Part shown: positions 11,398 to 23,412 of the stretch, in pieces
How the letters are laid out: every line of letters begins with the position of its first letter
Numbering within the stretch: position 1 is the first letter of the stretch
Source of the DNA: Kalmusia sp. IMI 367209
Taxonomy: Eukaryota; Ascomycota; Dothideomycetes; Pleosporales; Didymosphaeriaceae
Assembly: GCA_027946365.1 (NCBI GenBank)
Contig: JAPEUQ010000001.1
Span: 496,001 to 560,000, forward strand
Reading direction: 5' to 3'
DNA length: 64,000 nt
Notes under the pieces: model-generated
What the model was told of the DNA's origin: nothing
Databases searched by the model: none
Seen by the model: the letters and a program-made list of their open reading frames with translations, nothing else
Program-made: the position numbers and the translations under genes

Positions 11398-14300
11398 ATG
11401 ACAGAGGCAACGCTTTGGAAAATTGCTCTGGACACGCTTTGCGAGGAGGATCGGAGCTTGATCAATGTTCCCGTCGATGACTCGATCGACTTGATAGAAG
11501 ATGTGTTGTCAGTAGTCAAAGAGAAGGAGCGTCTTTGTAGGGACAAAAGGTGGAAAGTGACCAAGAAGAATGGGCAACAAATAATCCTGCGTGATTTATT
11601 CGAAAAGTCGGCAAAGTGGATCCAGAGATTCAAAGAAGTCGGCGATATCGCTGTACAGTATGATACTACGGCTGCATCGCTCCCTTGGGCCGCAGTGCGT
11701 CTGGTTCTCCAGGTATCTGTAAGTGACGTCGAGATCTTTAGCAGCGTTGGAGAAGGCATTGAACTGGTCGCTCAATTGATTACTCGGTGCGCTGTGCACG
11801 AAGCAGTGTATCTTGGATCAGCGACAGAGGAGATTGGAGCGAACCAGAGCCTTTTGCGAAGGGAGCTTGAGTTGCTTTACTCTGCCATTTTAAGCTATCT
11901 CGCAAAAGCCGCTGCATATTACACTCGAAACACTCCTAAAAGACTTTTTAGTAGTGCTGTCAACTCTACAGGTGGAACCAAAGAGGGTTTGCAATTAATT
12001 CTAGTCCGCGAGGAAGAAGTCGAAAAAGTCGTGCGAGCACTTCACGGCGAAATCACAACACGAACAGCCTCTAATCTTCTTTCTATGCAGCACACGCAAC
12101 AGGCCCAGCACCAAGCATTGGAAAGACTGGTTAATTTGCTTGAACAACCCGTTTTGAGAACCGCAGAGACCATAGCCCACTTCAAGACCATTTTAGAAAG
12201 CAATGAACGGAAAGATATTGGCCAATGGCTGTCATCAAGTAATCACCGAGAGCATCATAATCGGGCCTATAGAGATGTCCTCTCTGGCACTGGCCAGTGG
12301 ATCTTCCAGCGGGACGAATATAAAGAGTGGCAAGACTCCAGCTCCTCGTCTATACTTTGGATCCACGGTATTCCTGGTTGCGGTAAGACCAAATTACTTG
12401 CAAACGTCGTGCAAGAAACGCTGGCTAGCATCGAAGTGAGCCCATCCTTAGCACCGCTTGCATACTTCTACTGCTCCAAAAATGCGTCTAACCCGGCAGA
12501 ACGAAATGCTACTGCTGTACTCCGGAGCGTATTGAAACAGCTGGCCCTCCGTCAGGATGAGCAAATACATGCTTCAGTGTACGACGAATTTCGAAAAGGA
12601 AGGACAGAAGCGGAAACGGAAAGTGTCGACCTTCTTCCCCTCACATTTGACAATAGTACCGAGTTACTGCTCGCCATCTTATCTGATTGTCCCGCTACTA
12701 TCATAATCGATGGCTTAGACGAACTTGAAGATGACCCAGGAGGCTTGTTGCTGACGTTGAAGAGCCTTGTTAGGCAAGCTCCCAACACAGTGAAGATTAT
12801 GGTGGCTAGTCGCGACGATTCAACGATAGCCTCGCATTTGAAGGATTGCTCATCTATCGCAATATCTGCATCGGATAATTCTCTTGATCTCGGGGTCTTC
12901 ATCGAGGCAACGCTTGACGTTGCCATACAAGAACACCGTCTTCTGCGTGGAGACGTCTCGTCTGACCTCCGCGAGTTGATTGCGGCTACTTTGCGCGATG
13001 GTGCATCATCCATGTTCCTTTGGGCTTCTCTACATATTGAACAACTCTGTGACCAGCACAAATATAAGCTGGAGAGTGACGTTAGGGAAGCTCTTACGTC
13101 GCTTCCCTCAACGCTGCAATCAGTCTTCCGTCAAATATACGATCGTATCGAACGGTACCCAAGCGCCGCGAAGAGAACTGCCGAAAGAACCATCACGTGG
13201 GTCCTGGTAGCTGAACGCCCACTCACGGTTTCGGAGCTCTTGGCAGCAGTATCGTACTGCCAAACTACGGAAATTAAGCAGCTACTTGGTGACGATTTAT
13301 TCAACATCTGCGCTGGGCTAGTTGTCAGAGACTCCGATTCTGATCATGTCATGTTCGCGCATGCATCTATCCGCGAGTTCTTACAGGAGCTGCCTAAGTA
13401 CTCGGCTTCTCATTTAAATGCTCTGGCAGCCGCACAGTGCATCAGTTGTCTCCTGGATGGGTCCGAAGCCGTTGACATATCTGATTACGACTCTACTAGT
13501 AATAACGTACATTCCTTCCACTCATATTCGATGCTCTATTGGGCGCGACATTACGCAAGAGTTGGTAGCATCGAGGATACAGAATTTCTCGATAATTTGA
13601 TGTCTGCATTCATATTGGAGGATGAGGGCCAGAATTTCCAGTTTTGGGTAGAGGATGTTCGATCTTTACTGGACGAAAGAGTGACGCGAGACTCTTCGCT
13701 CATCGCAGAACTTAGTGCAGTACTGTCAGTTGGAAAGTCTCCTGCTTTCGTCGCAACTGTCTACGGCAGCTCTACCATATTGGACAAGGTTCTTATAGCC
13801 AATCCGGACTTTGATTTCGACATGACGAATTCGCTTGGTGCCAGTCTGATGTACCTCAGCTCTCGATACGGCCATGTCGAACTAGTGAAGAGGCTCATAG
13901 GTCTTGGTGCCAATACGAACGTGAGCGGTGGATACTTAGGCACACCTCTTCAGGCTGCTGCTTATCAAGGCCACGATACTGTTGTCCGAAGCCTACTGGC
14001 CGCTGGCGCGGACCCGCTACAGAAAGGAAAGTTCGACTCAGCCATTTACGCGGCTATTGCAGGCGCTCATCAATCCACTGCCTTATTGATAATCTCGGAA
14101 TGCCCAAAACACGAAGAAAACGATGCTGAAAGGTGGCTGAGTATGGCAGCTTTTGGTGGGCTCTATGAGGTTGTGGATCTGCTGTTGAAAAGCGCGAAGC
14201 GAGAAGGCTCGACAGACCCGCGTAAGTAATTATTTCAGTTTCGAACAGCGTACAAAATATTTATGTTTCTCTAGTTGAATACCCGCACGATGCATTGCAA

Positions 14301-17300
14301 GGTGCGTTATTTCGTGGTAGAGTACGCGTCGCGATGAAACTGCTCAGATCCCTCTCGAACGTTAATATCGCTGGCGGTCATTTTGAGAACGCACTACAGG
14401 CTGCCTGCATGGGAGGCAACTACACGCTGGTGGCAAAATTACTAGACATGGGCGCTGATCCGAATACCACTGGCCGTTATGGTTCACCACTAAATGCCGC
14501 ATGCCTTACTGGAAAAGAAAAAGTTGCCGAGTTGCTCATAACGAAAGGCGCCGTCATCGGTCCTCACCAAGCGAATGCCTTGGAGGCTGCTGCATTTGCA
14601 GGACATCTCTCAGTTGTCAAGTTGTTGATGCAACACTTCTCTGCGGCCGTCTTAGATACAGGGGATGGATATTGGAGCCGCGAGAAGCCATGGATACAAT
14701 ATGCCTTGTATGCGGCGGCCAAAAGGGGTTATTGCGACATAGTCAAGTACTTGCTCGACAATGGCGCCGAACGATTCGCTTCTCGTGCGCTCGAGGGCGC
14801 CTTGGAAACGCACAAGCATAGAATCGTCCATATACTGCTTGAGCGAATTCCTGAAATTGAAGACTACACTCGTTTTGAGGTCATTCCATGCAGCCTTGGT
14901 TCTCCAGACGAATGGATACGGGCGGACTTTGAAAGTGAACTCGAGCCTCCTCGAGAGCGTCAAGAATTAGGTCGCAAATCCGAGGGGGATGCATCACAAC
15001 CTGCTTCGCGCGTGTTCCTCAAGCAGCAGGTCGCAGATGCAGAGGCCCTGCTACGCAGAGGGTATTACGAGCATCGCAACACCCTTGGAGGGAACCACCC
15101 TCAGGGTAAGGAATATCTAGAAAGACTTATGGCCGTCCGAGGTTCCGCGAGCGAAGTTGAAGCCCTTATTTCCCGCGGTATCAATTTAGACAGCTCACGC
15201 TATCCTGCGCCTATCGAGATAGCCGCTAAAGTCGGTAACCTAGATGTCGTGGCTCTTCTGCTAGATCGAGGTGTAGACTTGAAAGGCGCTCTCCAGACAG
15301 CCGTCTATTGCCGACAACCGGAGGTGATACAATTGATATTTCGGAAACGGCCTGATACTGAGACGGATATTGATTCTAGCGCGGGTCTAGACAAATGGTA
15401 CTGCCAGATGAAGCACCAGAGTGCTCTTTCTCTCGCAGTTGAAAAAGGTGACGAGGATATAATTGCTCTTCTTCTCGACCACAAAACGAAGTCAGCCCAT
15501 ACTGGACCTGGACCGAGCTTGCTTCAAGTTGTGAAGCAACGCGACCAGCGCCAGCTGAATCTGATCTTACAAGCCACGTGTGAGTCGCGTACATTCCCTT
15601 GGACAGAAGAAGAGCAAGCCTTCATCTCCGACGCTGTGAAATTTGCCATAACTACGAACGATCTAGCAATCATGCACAAGATTCTAGGTGCAACAAATAC
15701 TCTCGCGGGTGATCGTGGATGGATCCTAGATGCCATGGCATACGAAGCTAGTGTCTCAAATAATTTGATCGTGATGGAATACATCCATGATCTAGCTAAT
15801 ACAACCGAAAGGGTGCGTATTGCTGGTGAAATTTTTAAGGCACGAACGCGCAAACCGCAAACGATGTGGGACGAAGACGAAATGCTCACAAGGTTCATGT
15901 TTCCATATAGCAAGCTGAATGGCTTTTCTACAGCCCTAGAATCAGCTTTCAGGACTCTCGTACAGAATGAAAAGTACAAGCAGGCGATGGAGCTATTAGA
16001 AAGATATCCTGACCAGAAATTCATTGAAACGGACGATGGAATTATTCCGGCTATCTTGCAGTCTGGAAATGATATTTTCTGGTACCATACTGATGATCGG
16101 ATGGAGAATCTGTTAGCTCTTACACGCTTGTTGATCGAAAAGGGAGCTTCTGTGACAGGCATGGATACACAATCCAGGACGTCGCTCTACCACGCGTGTC
16201 GCAAAGGCTGGGACAGTGTGGTTTCCCTGCTGTTGGAAGCTGGTGCAGACGTCAACGTCATGCACACATATCAGCCGAAAATCGAAAAGAGAGGTGAAGA
16301 GACTGCAGAGTCCAAGCAACATATTGAAAGTGAGAAGCTAAACTTGCTTCAGCTGACCATTAGAAATAATGACTGCCGAGTGGACGGACACGAAAAGCTC
16401 GCTCGACATAAACGATGGACGAACATTGTCTTCAAACTTCTCGAAAAGGGCCTTACATGTCAACTCGAAGAACCTGGCCTGATAAATCTCTTTGAGTCTG
16501 CCTGTAATTTGGACGTTGTCGAGGATCTCAAGAAGCTGCTAGATCCTGCCACATGGGCTTTTCAGTCATCATTTCATCCGAGCCAATATCTCCTCGCAAA
16601 TTCATCGGGCTTTCATGTTGCAGCGATGAGGGCAAATCAGAACGCTGTTGCCCTCTTGATAAATCACGGCGCAGATCTCAGCCAAAAGCGCTACATTGAG
16701 CAGGAGAGGAAGAATCTCACACCCGTGCAGGCCACACTAAAACGCGGGTGGCTCACAGCTAACGCCAAGTCATATAAAGACATGGCAGAGATGCTCATAA
16801 ATCACGGAGCACCAGAAGAAGATGCGCAGGCGCTCTTGCTCATGTGCATCGAGCATGGCAATCACGAACTAGAGCGGGCGCGCCGACTGCTTCAGCGAGG
16901 CGTTAAAGTCCTTTCAATACCAAGTAGAATATCTCCACAGGCCTTATCATTACTACTAGAAGACGATCATCTCGCGTTAGTGAACCTAGATACGCTGGGT
17001 GGGACTGTGGCGTCCTGCATCGAAAACAACTCAACGTATGACGAAATCATGCAACGCTTCGACCTCATCCAGGATCTGAACGTTCAGTTCCCCTCCGCGA
17101 GTGTTGTCTTCCACGCGCTCATCGATAAAAATTACACACTGCCAGTAAAGGAAAAGATCGCCCTGCTCGACACGCTACTTCAACTCACCAACCATGACAT
17201 AAGCGCTGCATTCCCATGCTGCCATTGTGACAACCCAATCAACTTGCTGTACCTGGCGTTCAAGAACATCACGAGGAATAGATCAACGGATATCTTTGAG

Positions 17301-17789
17301 GCGATACTCGAACGCGGCGCCGATCTAGATTGTCCCAGCTTACCGTACCCAGCCCTCGTGCTAGCATGCCGCAATTTCAAGAGTTCTAGAGAAGAAACAC
17401 AAACTCCAGCCGTACGTGTACTTCTCAAGCATGGTGCTAATGTACACGGCATCCGCAAAGGCGCGCTGGGAGAATTACCAGATTCTATCGAACAAACTGC
17501 TCTCATGTACGCCGTGGGGTCAAAAAATCTCCAGGTAGTGTCTCTGCTCCTCGAACATGGAGCAGACATAAATAGGGGCTTCATAGCTCCACTGAGTATC
17601 GCACTACGGAATCGAGTTAGCATCCTAAAAGAACATGATCTTATAGACTTGTTGATCGAGAACGGCGCGAAGACGTGGCAGCATGATGATAAGCGAGAGG
17701 GTGAGCTTGATCCTGCGCTGGGTGTTGGATCAGGGTACTACTGGCATCTGCGAAACTGTCTCTATTGTAAGCTCTATAGACGATATTAG
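11398..17789 (+). CDS. Giant fungal NLR: N-terminal domain, NACHT ATPase, long ankyrin repeat tail
   Basis: A STAND/NLR-type signalling ATPase of the class implicated in non-self recognition and programmed cell death in fungi. Exons are 11398-14221 and 14275-17789. The 53-nt intron (GTAAGT...CTCTAG) joins them to give 2112 residues. The first GTG at 11392 is followed two codons later by the ATG used here. Residues about 10-190 resemble the N-terminal domain often found ahead of fungal NACHT modules (NACHT_N or DUF7708-like; not resolved by eye). Walker A is GIPGCGKT at 324-331. Walker B is TIIIDGLDELED at about 434-445, followed by a sensor-like IMVASR. A winged-helix-like segment (TWVLVAERPLTVSELL) sits near residue 600 and HASIREFLQEL follows. 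From about residue 800 to the end are many degenerate ankyrin repeats, e.g. VVSLLLEAGADVN and VVSLLLEHGADIN. It ends 74 bp from the convergent hydrolase gene. Confidence 0.9.
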
Positions 17790-17863
17790 AACACCCCTGA
17801 ACTCCTTCACTTCAGCGGGTAAGGCATAATGGTTACAACCAGATACTTGTACATTTTCCACGC

Positions 17864-19720
17864 TTACTCTACCCTAGTCATCGTAACATTCGAATCCATC
17901 ATTCTCACCGCCGTGACCTGGCCCTTCACAACCTCAAGCTCGAAATCTCCCGTGCTGTAGAAACCTGTAGTCTCCCAAACAGTGCACCCATCGTCAAACA
18001 ACCCCTTTCCGCCTTCGACCTGTGATCTGGGCGCTCCATCAGCTGGTCCAGACACGGCACTGAACTTCTTGACAAGCAAGCCATTCGAAGAAGACGTATA
18101 CTCGGGACCAATAGGGAACAGCCTGTAGCTGAACAAATCTGACAAAGAAGGATCTAGTCCGAGTTCCGTGATATTCCCGAGCCAGTTAACGCCATCTATG
18201 AACAAAGTCGGAAGACCGAGACCAACTTTGTCTTCATCGACAGTAAGCGTGAGGTTTGAAAGCTCATTATTGGGATCGGCGAATGTTCCGGCGTAATTTG
18301 CGGCCGCGTTCTCGAAGGCGGCGGCTTCAGCAGCAGGAATAAAGGCCTCACCGATGAGATCACGAAGGGGTATTCGATCAGTGGTCGCAGTTGTGCCTGC
18401 TACTAGAAGGGAGTAGCCTATATCGTGGTCCGGCGAAAGAGCAAGAAAAGCAGAATATGCAACTTGACCTCCAAGTTTCGTGTACAGGTCAGAAACGCGG
18501 GTACGATTAGAGCCAGGAGAGACAGGAACGGTCAGACGATAGATTTCCCATGGCGCCCCCACGGACGTCGTTAAGCTCGCTGTATGAGAGCGCGGTTTCA
18601 TCCATTCGCGGGTCACGTCTTCACATAGAAGCTCATTATGAAGGATGGAAAGGCCCAATTCACGCAAATCATGGGCATTCGAATACAGGCCTCCCGACCT
18701 GGGTCATGTCAGCATAGGCACAGGCACAGATCAGGAAAGGTTACTTACGATACAGTGACGTGGTTATCTTTGCCCCAGCCCGTGACGCTAGAGTTGCCCG
18801 GTATGGCGAGAGCGTTAAGACCCTCGGCTACGGGTAACTTTCCCCCAGTGGATGGCAATCGAAGCGGTTTGGCAAGGTGAGTCTGCAGCGCATCTTCGTA
18901 AGTTTGGTTCGTAAGTCGTTCCAAAACGCGTCCCAAGACACCAAAGCCAGCATCAGAATATACGGCGGTCTGGAAAGCGGGTATTATGGGTCGCTTAAGA
19001 TCGCGCATCTCGGCAAGGAATGCTAGTAATAGGTTAGAGTCGAAGGTCTGGTCAGTAGAAGATGGCAGGGAGTCAGCGTACCTTCAACATCGCACGTGTT
19101 TGTATCCTGGCACGTAACATAATCAATTGCTTGTCCGTGTTAGTTTTCTTTAGTATCAGACGTTACTCAATGCAGCCGCACTTACGAAAGCCCCCAGTTC
19201 CTCCTTGTTGAGATGCAAGCGCACCCACAGTGATTTCCTCCCATATAATCTTCGACTTTTCGGTATTTCCCTTCAACTCTGGTAGATATTGCGTAACAGG
19301 ATGCTGGAACACCTCAATGCCGGCGACGTTCAAGATCGCATACACAGTGTGCAGCTTCGACACGCTACCAATGCGGAATATGGTGTTGTCATCAAGGTTG
19401 CCCGTAGTCAGAGCTGAGTCTAACAGCTCCGCAGAGTGCGAGTAGTTATAGATGGATGCGTTTGTCTGCGCCGAGAATACGTCAATGTAGAAGGAGGTAG
19501 CGTTCTTGGGAATTTTTTCGGACTCGAAGAGAATATCGATGAGGGATGGAAAGGATTTGATAGCTTCCTTGATGGAGTGCGATTGATTGGGGTCAAAATC
19601 CGAAGGAAAGTTGGGTCCTAAGATTGGGCAATCGTCCGCCGGGAGGATAGGAGACTCGGATTCGGACTGTGCCGTAGCAAGCGCGATTAGCGGCAGGGCA
19701 AAAGCTGTCCGGTATAACAT
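17864..19720 (-). CDS. Secreted beta-lactamase/transpeptidase-like serine hydrolase
   Basis: A class C beta-lactamase-fold hydrolase of the fungal secreted type; the real substrate is unknown and antibiotic hydrolysis is not implied. Exons are 19720-19186, 19129-19082, 19022-18749 and 18698-17864, with introns of 56, 59 and 50 nt. The joined product is 563 residues. A signal peptide spans about residues 1-18 (MLYRTAFALPLIALATAQ). The nucleophile motif SxxK is S119-V-S-K122 within IFRIGSVSKLHT. The YxN-equivalent reads Y216-S-D218 (AVYSDAGFGVLG), an Asp where Asn is common. SSGGLYSNAHDLRELG follows exon joining and fits the family. The C-terminal about 230 residues would be the extra domain typical of fungal ARB_00930-like proteins. 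The 48-nt second exon encodes two of the Cys residues. The gene converges on the NLR. Confidence 0.88.
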
Positions 19721-21525
19721 ATTGGTAATGGCACGTTATTGCAGCCGACAAAGCGATGAGTAGCAATGGATACAGTAGCGATGGAAAAAGGGTGCGACTT
19801 ATATACTGCTGCGATTTGAAGCTCGGCCATTGTTAGCTGCGGCATGACATAACAGCTGTCTAGGCGTCCAGACATGATACCTGGCTACGCATTTCTTTTG
19901 CACAATATTTGGGGCCAATTTTCACTAACATAGATCCTTCGTACTGATTACACAAGGCTGCACGAGTCAAATTGTAAAGTAGACTCGTTGTGGCTGAAAA
20001 TTGGCAGTGCAAACGACCGCCGATCCTCATGAGATGTTTCCTGTTCCTAATAATCGTGTGTAGACACAGTAGATCTGGCTAGGAGTGTCACCAAGGTAGG
20101 AGACTGTACTGGCCAAGTCTGGAGCGAAGGCCTGTCTGCGAGCCGTGGTGATGATAGCGACTTCGCCCAATCGGGATGCTATAGTGGCCAAGACTGGGGC
20201 TGAGAACATAACGTCTAATGTGGAGAACAAGACTAGTGAACGGATGATTGTTACAAGGCGGGGAATTAAACGACCCTCGTCTAGCCTCACTAGCCCGATA
20301 TGGTCACAACGCAGCAACGTACGTGCATTCAAGTTACCTTACAAGGGGCAGCAAAAGCACATCAGTGTAAGGAAACCTGTTCCTGTCTGAGGCTATTTAC
20401 TAACCGCAGAACCGCCGCGAGCATGCGGCAGGACGCCTGTTTCATTGAAAGCAGCGCCTGCGCGAATGACCTTATCCTGTAGTTGTCCGTGCCTTGGCTT
20501 CCAGACGCCATATGAATTATCAGTCCGGGCCATGCAATCCTTAGTGAATAGTCGGACTCGAAAAAGGATCAGTATCCGATCCTTCTTCGAAACATATGCG
20601 CAATCACCAGAACATTGTCGACCGAACTGATCTCGATCGGCCTTCCCACCTCCTTATCGTAGCCAAGCTCCATCCGGTGAATACTTGAATTTTCGCGACC
20701 AGGCGGCAAGTGAGGGATATTGTTGTAGATTTGACTGGCTGTTGATGTATGATTGAGAAACTCATGAGCGTTGCGATGCTCAGGCGCAGCTATTGGAGAC
20801 ACTTCGTCCGGAACGGAATGACGGAGATATTGACAAGATCAGGCTCAAGTCGAGACATATCTTGGGTCTTGATGAATTCAGGAAGCTAGAGGCATCTAGT
20901 TGATGCAGGATAACACTGGAATCGCCCGAACATCATGGCAGCCTCGGGGTGACTTATCTTAAACACATTGAGCCTTCCCAGGCTCGTGGATACCTACATG
21001 TTCGGCAACATAGCAATGGCGATGAATCTTTATTTGAAGTGTTTCGTCGCGGCATGATCTCTCTAATTGGTGTGCAAGAGTGAACCTCGCTGTGAGGGCC
21101 GCGTCATACAATGTAACCATCGTAGATGAGGATGCTGTATCAGTAAGCCAGTGGACTGCAGCCGGAAGGACCCTGAATCAGCTCGAACGAGCTCACAAAA
21201 CCTAGTCGAGTCCCACTAGTACCAGCATTTTCGATACTATATAGATCATTCTTTAACGAATGATATACGATCAACCTTGCAATATCTAAGACAGTTTAGA
21301 GAGGTAGTTGAAAGGATGGAGGCTAGCAGAATGTGGAACAGGATCGAGATGTCGGCAGCATCTGAGCGCGTGTGGTAACTAAGCACATCCGACGCTTTAT
21401 TTACTTGTTTTGCACACTCTAGACGTACATTCGTCTCTGAACTAAGTTAAACAATTGAGAACACATAGCGTCCGTCATTCCACGTTATCAATATTCGGCA
21501 TTCCCACAGTCGTTGAGGATTTTGA
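19721..21525. other. Gene-poor stretch with a possible coding relic
   Basis: About 1.8 kb between the hydrolase start and the pseudo-G-alpha stop. Most of it shows no domain signal. One minus-strand frame at about 20569-20838 reads like conserved protein (PDEVSPIAAPEHRNAHEF, then IYNNIPHLPPG) but has no convincing start and is bounded by stops. I treat it as a possible relic in the findings, not as a gene. Confidence 0.5.
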
Positions 21526-22823
21526 TTATGCGCCTTTATCTTTACAAGATCGTATCTTAGCCTTGATAGCTGCGAACACCAAGTCGATGTTTGCAGTATC
21601 GCCCAACTCCACCAAGTACTCATAGATCCATACTCCTTCCCGGTTGACTTGCCGAAACCTTTTGATTAGGTATTCTTCAACCCTCCTCACATCAGACCCA
21701 CCTTCATAATCCTCAAAGTATCTTCCGAGCGGCTTCGCTCCCAGTTTTTTACGAAAAGCACCAACGTTACTTAAAAATAGCACAACCGTGGCTCTCCTCC
21801 ACGGCTCAAAGTTCACCACGTTTTCGAAAAGCTGGATCTGAGACTCCAGAGTGTTGACCTCTGACATGACTTCATCATAAGAAGCTAGATCAGCGATGAA
21901 CAATAGAGCATGAACATCCGCGAATTGGCGTATCCATTTTCGTCTCTCGCCATTCGCCCTGACATCAACAAAAACGACAGTTGAGCCTTCCTTCTCGAAT
22001 TGATACTCAAAGACACCCGTGCCCGTTTGCAACTTCGAAATGTCGGCTCTACTCGGAATGTAATCCGGTGCCGTGATCCTGCTGATATGTTTGAAGAAGC
22101 TGAGCAGTGTTAGCACGGGACACAGTACTAAGAAAAAGGCTCAAAAACCTATTGTAGACGATTATGGGTCAGGCTACACGACATGCACAAGGGTGGTCCT
22201 TAAACTCTTGCCTAGACCTGTCCACGTAGGAGCGGTTGTACGTACTATTGTGCTGAGTCTATCCAATTGGTGTCACGGCTTGAGCTGAAAGCTTCCTGGA
22301 TGTGAGGATCTCCCCAGAGGACCTCGACTACCTTTGCAACTTTTTCACTTAATAAATCTCCAGATTCAGACTCATCGATGTGGCGTCGTAAATACTCGCA
22401 GTGGGAGTTATTCACAGTTGTCTGAAGTCGAACATCAGATCCATTCATAGCCTCCAACAACGTCTCGATGTAGGTGACGACACACCGGTGGATATTATGG
22501 TGGCAGTTGAGTAGTTCATCATCGATTGGCACTATGCGATCGTTGTGATTTTTCAGGCTGACGATCAATTCTCTCATTGACAAATTGTCGCCAAGGAGTA
22601 AAACATTCCACCGCCGCCGTCGCACCATATCATCTTCCTTCAGAGCTCGATCGATGGCTTGTGATCGCCTTTTAGCTTTCGCATCATTCATGAGCATGAC
22701 TTCAGGAAAGATATGTGTCGTAACGGTATTGTTCAGGTAGTGTAGTCGCGGGAACAGAGTTATTGATTTTGCGATCAAGTAGGCAACTATAAAAACGGCG
22801 CCCACGACCGCAAGCAGGAGCAT
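21526..22823 (-). CDS. Membrane-anchored degenerate G-protein alpha subunit (pseudo-GTPase)
   Basis: Two exons, 22823-22246 and 22099-21526, are joined by a 146-nt intron (donor GTACGT, CTAAC branch, acceptor GCTCAG) to give 383 residues. The junction creates DSAQYFFKHISRIT, matching the G-alpha pattern SAxYFxxxxxRI. G-alpha landmarks run in order: AIDRALKEDD, LLLGDNLSMRELI in place of the P-loop (78-85), APDYIPSRADI, TGTGVFEY (switch I), VVFVDVRANGERRKWIRQF (switch II), ALLFIADLASYDEVM, ATVVLFLSNVGAF in place of NKxD, LGRYFEDYEG, and VELGDTANIDLVFAAIKAKI at the C-terminus. The GKS/T, switch I Arg, DVGGQ, NKxD and TCAT motifs are all changed, so GTP binding is unlikely. The N-terminus is a hydrophobic anchor (LLLAVVGAVFIVAYLIA) instead of a myristoylation site. 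An in-frame GTG at 22907 is the only earlier start; an additional upstream exon is possible. Confidence 0.8.
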
Positions 22824-23412
22824 AATTAGAGAGACATGTGATGGAGCGATGAAGGTATTTCGGCGGGAAACGTACTGTGTCAGACGGGGCGCTGCAATGC
22901 CCCGCACCGCCCTATTCGTCTTGGTCTCTCACAACAGGCCAAGTGTTTCCGAACCATGCGCTACCTCTAGAGATGTGACAAAACACATTGAACGGGTCAA
23001 TGTATCCGATGCAAGATTATCAAGATGATGCAAGTACATGACTATGGCAAACTCGGCTCCGGATGGCTCAAGTGCTCAAGACGGGGACAAACCCATTGAC
23101 CTAGATTGCACCATGAAAGATAGATCAGAGGGAACGGAACGGCGCGGTAACGACAGATGGGTATATACGTGAAGCTAAGATGCAATATACAAGGAACGAG
23201 TGCTCGGCTCAACAAATGCTTGCGATCCGAGGCACTTTGAAAGAATGTTCTGTCTGGCCAGATCGATCGCACCGTTCCTCACCCCCTCCTCTTGCGTCCC
23301 AATTCTCCCCAGAGACCTATACAGATTTTGGAGTTGACCATAGTTTGGCACCTACGCTGATGCACCACACATATGATTGTCCATGGCGGGCGATGCTGCA
23401 TTAACGACTCGT
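22824..23412. other. Intergenic region
   Basis: About 590 bp upstream of the pseudo-G-alpha gene and downstream of the GPI-protein gene. No feature recognised apart from short non-coding-looking ORFs. Confidence 0.45.
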
